6,200 bases of DNA from Burkholderiales bacterium (lineage in GTDB: Bacteria > Pseudomonadota > Gammaproteobacteria > Burkholderiales > Burkholderiaceae_D): contig JACPVY010000555.1 of assembly GCA_016197345.1 (NCBI GenBank), positions 1 through 6,200 on the forward strand, in the 5' to 3' direction. The notes below the pieces were generated by a model. That model ran no database searches. It saw only the letters and a program-made list of their open reading frames with translations, and was not told the origin of the DNA. Made by a program: the position numbers and the translations under genes. This document shows, in pieces, positions 5,081 through 6,200 of this stretch (its first letter is position 1; the number at the start of each line of letters is the position of its first letter).

Positions 5081-6200
5081 GTGAATGCTAGCCAAGCTCA
5101 ACGCCAAGGTTTTAAGCTCGATACGCTGTTTTTACTAGCGGGCTTTGCTGCGCTACTGCTGTTGGCGCTATGGGCCGGCGTCGGTTTCCAACTGACCGAA
5201 GAAAGCCGCAATATCCGCGCCGATGGGCAAGCGCGCAGTCAAGCAATGGTGCGCACCTTTGCCGAACATTGCAATTACATCTTGCGCCAAGCCGATCACG
5301 CCACCCACCTCTTCCAAGCCCTACACAATCAAAGCAATGGCGCGCTAACGCTCCATCATTTTGTCCATAGCGAGCTCAATTCCGCCCACGCTAGCCGTAG
5401 CAGTAGCGCGCTGTATGTCGATACCCCGGTCACCGATAGCACTGCACAGAGTTGGACGATACAAATGAGCCGCCGCTTGCTGTGGAAAGATGGCAGCTTT
5501 GCTGGCGTGATCTTGGTCGAAATTGATCCGCTGTACCTCGTCGATCAATATGACTACAGCGATTTAAGCACCCAAGGCAGTTTAATTTTGCGCAATATCA
5601 ATAGCGAAATGTCGGTGCAACGCGTCGGCCACAATATTACGCGCAGCAAAATGCAAGTCAGCATCACCCCGATGCGGATAGATGGCGAGCACATGACCGA
5701 AGAAAAAATCGAAGTGACGCAAATTTTTGACAAAGTGCCGCGTCGCTACAATGTGCGTGAATTGCCGGAATTTGGCATCCAAGCACTGGTTGGGCTACCG
5801 ATTTCCGACACCACACAGCGCTTTAAGATGTATCAGCAAATGTATTTTGCCTATGCTAGCGCGGTCAGTTTATTGATCATCGTTGGTACCACGTTTTTGA
5901 CGCGCCAAACCCTACGCTCGCGCCGCAATATGCGCGCAGCCCGCGATGCGGAAGGCATTTTAAGCTCGGCGGCGGAAGGGAGTTTGGATGCGTTTTATAT
6001 TTTGCGCTGTGTGCGGGATGCCAATAACGAGATCAGCGATTTTCTGATCACCCACGTCAATCAGCGTGGCGCCCATATGCTAGGCATCCCTGCCGATGTT
6101 TTACGCGGCAAATTATTGTGTGCGACCTTGCCACGCTTTCGTGACGATGGCTATTTTGCACGCTATGTGCAAGTCGTCAACACTGGCACGCCACTGGAAG
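5081..6200 (+). CDS. Membrane-bound Cache/PAS sensor protein, N-terminal part (probable diguanylate cyclase/phosphodiesterase), 3' end outside window
   Basis: The frame opens at GTG 5081, right after an in-frame TAG at 5072-5074, and stays open for 373 codons to the window edge. GGAGGA lies 12 nt upstream. Order: short cytoplasmic N-terminus; TM1 about 15-36 (LFLLAGFAALLLLALWAGV); extracytoplasmic region about 37-250; TM2 about 252-273 (AYASAVSLLIIVGTTFL); short basic linker (RQTLRSRRNMRAARDAEG); then the start of a PAS domain (about 295-373, SLDAFYILRCVRDANNEISD, VNQRGAHMLGIP). The periplasmic part has the Cache-like pattern SRRLLWKDGSFAGVILVEID (130-149), found in ligand-sensing diguanylate cyclases. 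PAS domains with this SLDAF...LRxVRD style usually precede GGDEF and often EAL in Burkholderiales, so c-di-GMP turnover is inferred. A histidine kinase or a different output is possible, since no output domain is visible. Confidence 0.85.
   Translation, partial: MNASQAQRQGFKLDTLFLLAGFAALLLLALWAGVGFQLTEESRNIRADGQARSQAMVRTFAEHCNYILRQADHATHLFQALHNQSNGALTLHHFVHSELNSAHASRSSSALYVDTPVTDSTAQSWTIQMSRRLLWKDGSFAGVILVEIDPLYLVDQYDYSDLSTQGSLILRNINSEMSVQRVGHNITRSKMQVSITPMRIDGEHMTEEKIEVTQIFDKVPRRYNVRELPEFGIQALVGLPISDTTQRFKMYQQMYFAYASAVSLLIIVGTTFLTRQTLRSRRNMRAARDAEGILSSAAEGSLDAFYILRCVRDANNEISDFLITHVNQRGAHMLGIPADVLRGKLLCATLPRFRDDGYFARYVQVVNTGTPLE

Noticed and set aside
5345..5782. Minus-strand open frames opposite the sensor gene
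   Set aside because: The plus strand carries a continuous 373-codon frame with membrane spans and Cache/PAS motifs; the antisense frames show no domain.

Overview
The window looks like ordinary chromosome of a betaproteobacterium, most likely Burkholderiales and plausibly Oxalobacteraceae. The signs are a PEP-CTERM exported protein, a tsaB-rimI-uracil-DNA glycosylase run with a DUF1853 protein behind it, a long-linker family 4 uracil-DNA glycosylase, and a Cache/PAS signalling protein. This placement is inferred from gene content and protein style. GC content appears moderate by eye. I see no rRNA, tRNA, CRISPR array, IS element or phage gene.

Layout. At the left edge (1-345, +) is the C-terminal part of a PEP-CTERM protein. 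A 12-bp-stem hairpin (357-392) separates it from a convergent leftward gene set. Read on the minus strand from right to left, that set is tsaB (4300-3578), rimI (3581-3096), family 4 uracil-DNA glycosylase (3099-2044), a DUF1853 protein (1988-864) and an NTF2/SnoaL-like protein (861-454). tsaB/rimI and rimI/udg overlap by ATGA. The udg/DUF1853 gap is 55 nt. The DUF1853 stop lies inside the ATG cluster that starts the last gene. The set is probably one operon with translational coupling at three junctions. It joins translation fidelity (t6A on tRNA, S18 acetylation) to DNA repair and two uncharacterised proteins.

To the right, a divergent region (4301-4467) carries a 10-bp tandem repeat and a perfect TATAAT. 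It drives a rightward thioredoxin-fold gene (4468-4896). After a 184-nt intergenic region with operator-like repeats comes a rightward membrane sensor gene that starts with GTG at 5081 and runs off the right edge. It shows TM, periplasmic Cache-like domain, TM and the start of a PAS domain, and is probably a c-di-GMP enzyme whose output domain lies outside the window.

No previously undescribed system is evident. The most unusual signal is at DNA level: the palindrome GCTAGC occurs 11 times and its core CTAG 33 times, in several reading frames, although CTAG is normally avoided in proteobacteria. This resembles a highly iterated palindrome and can be tested on the whole genome.
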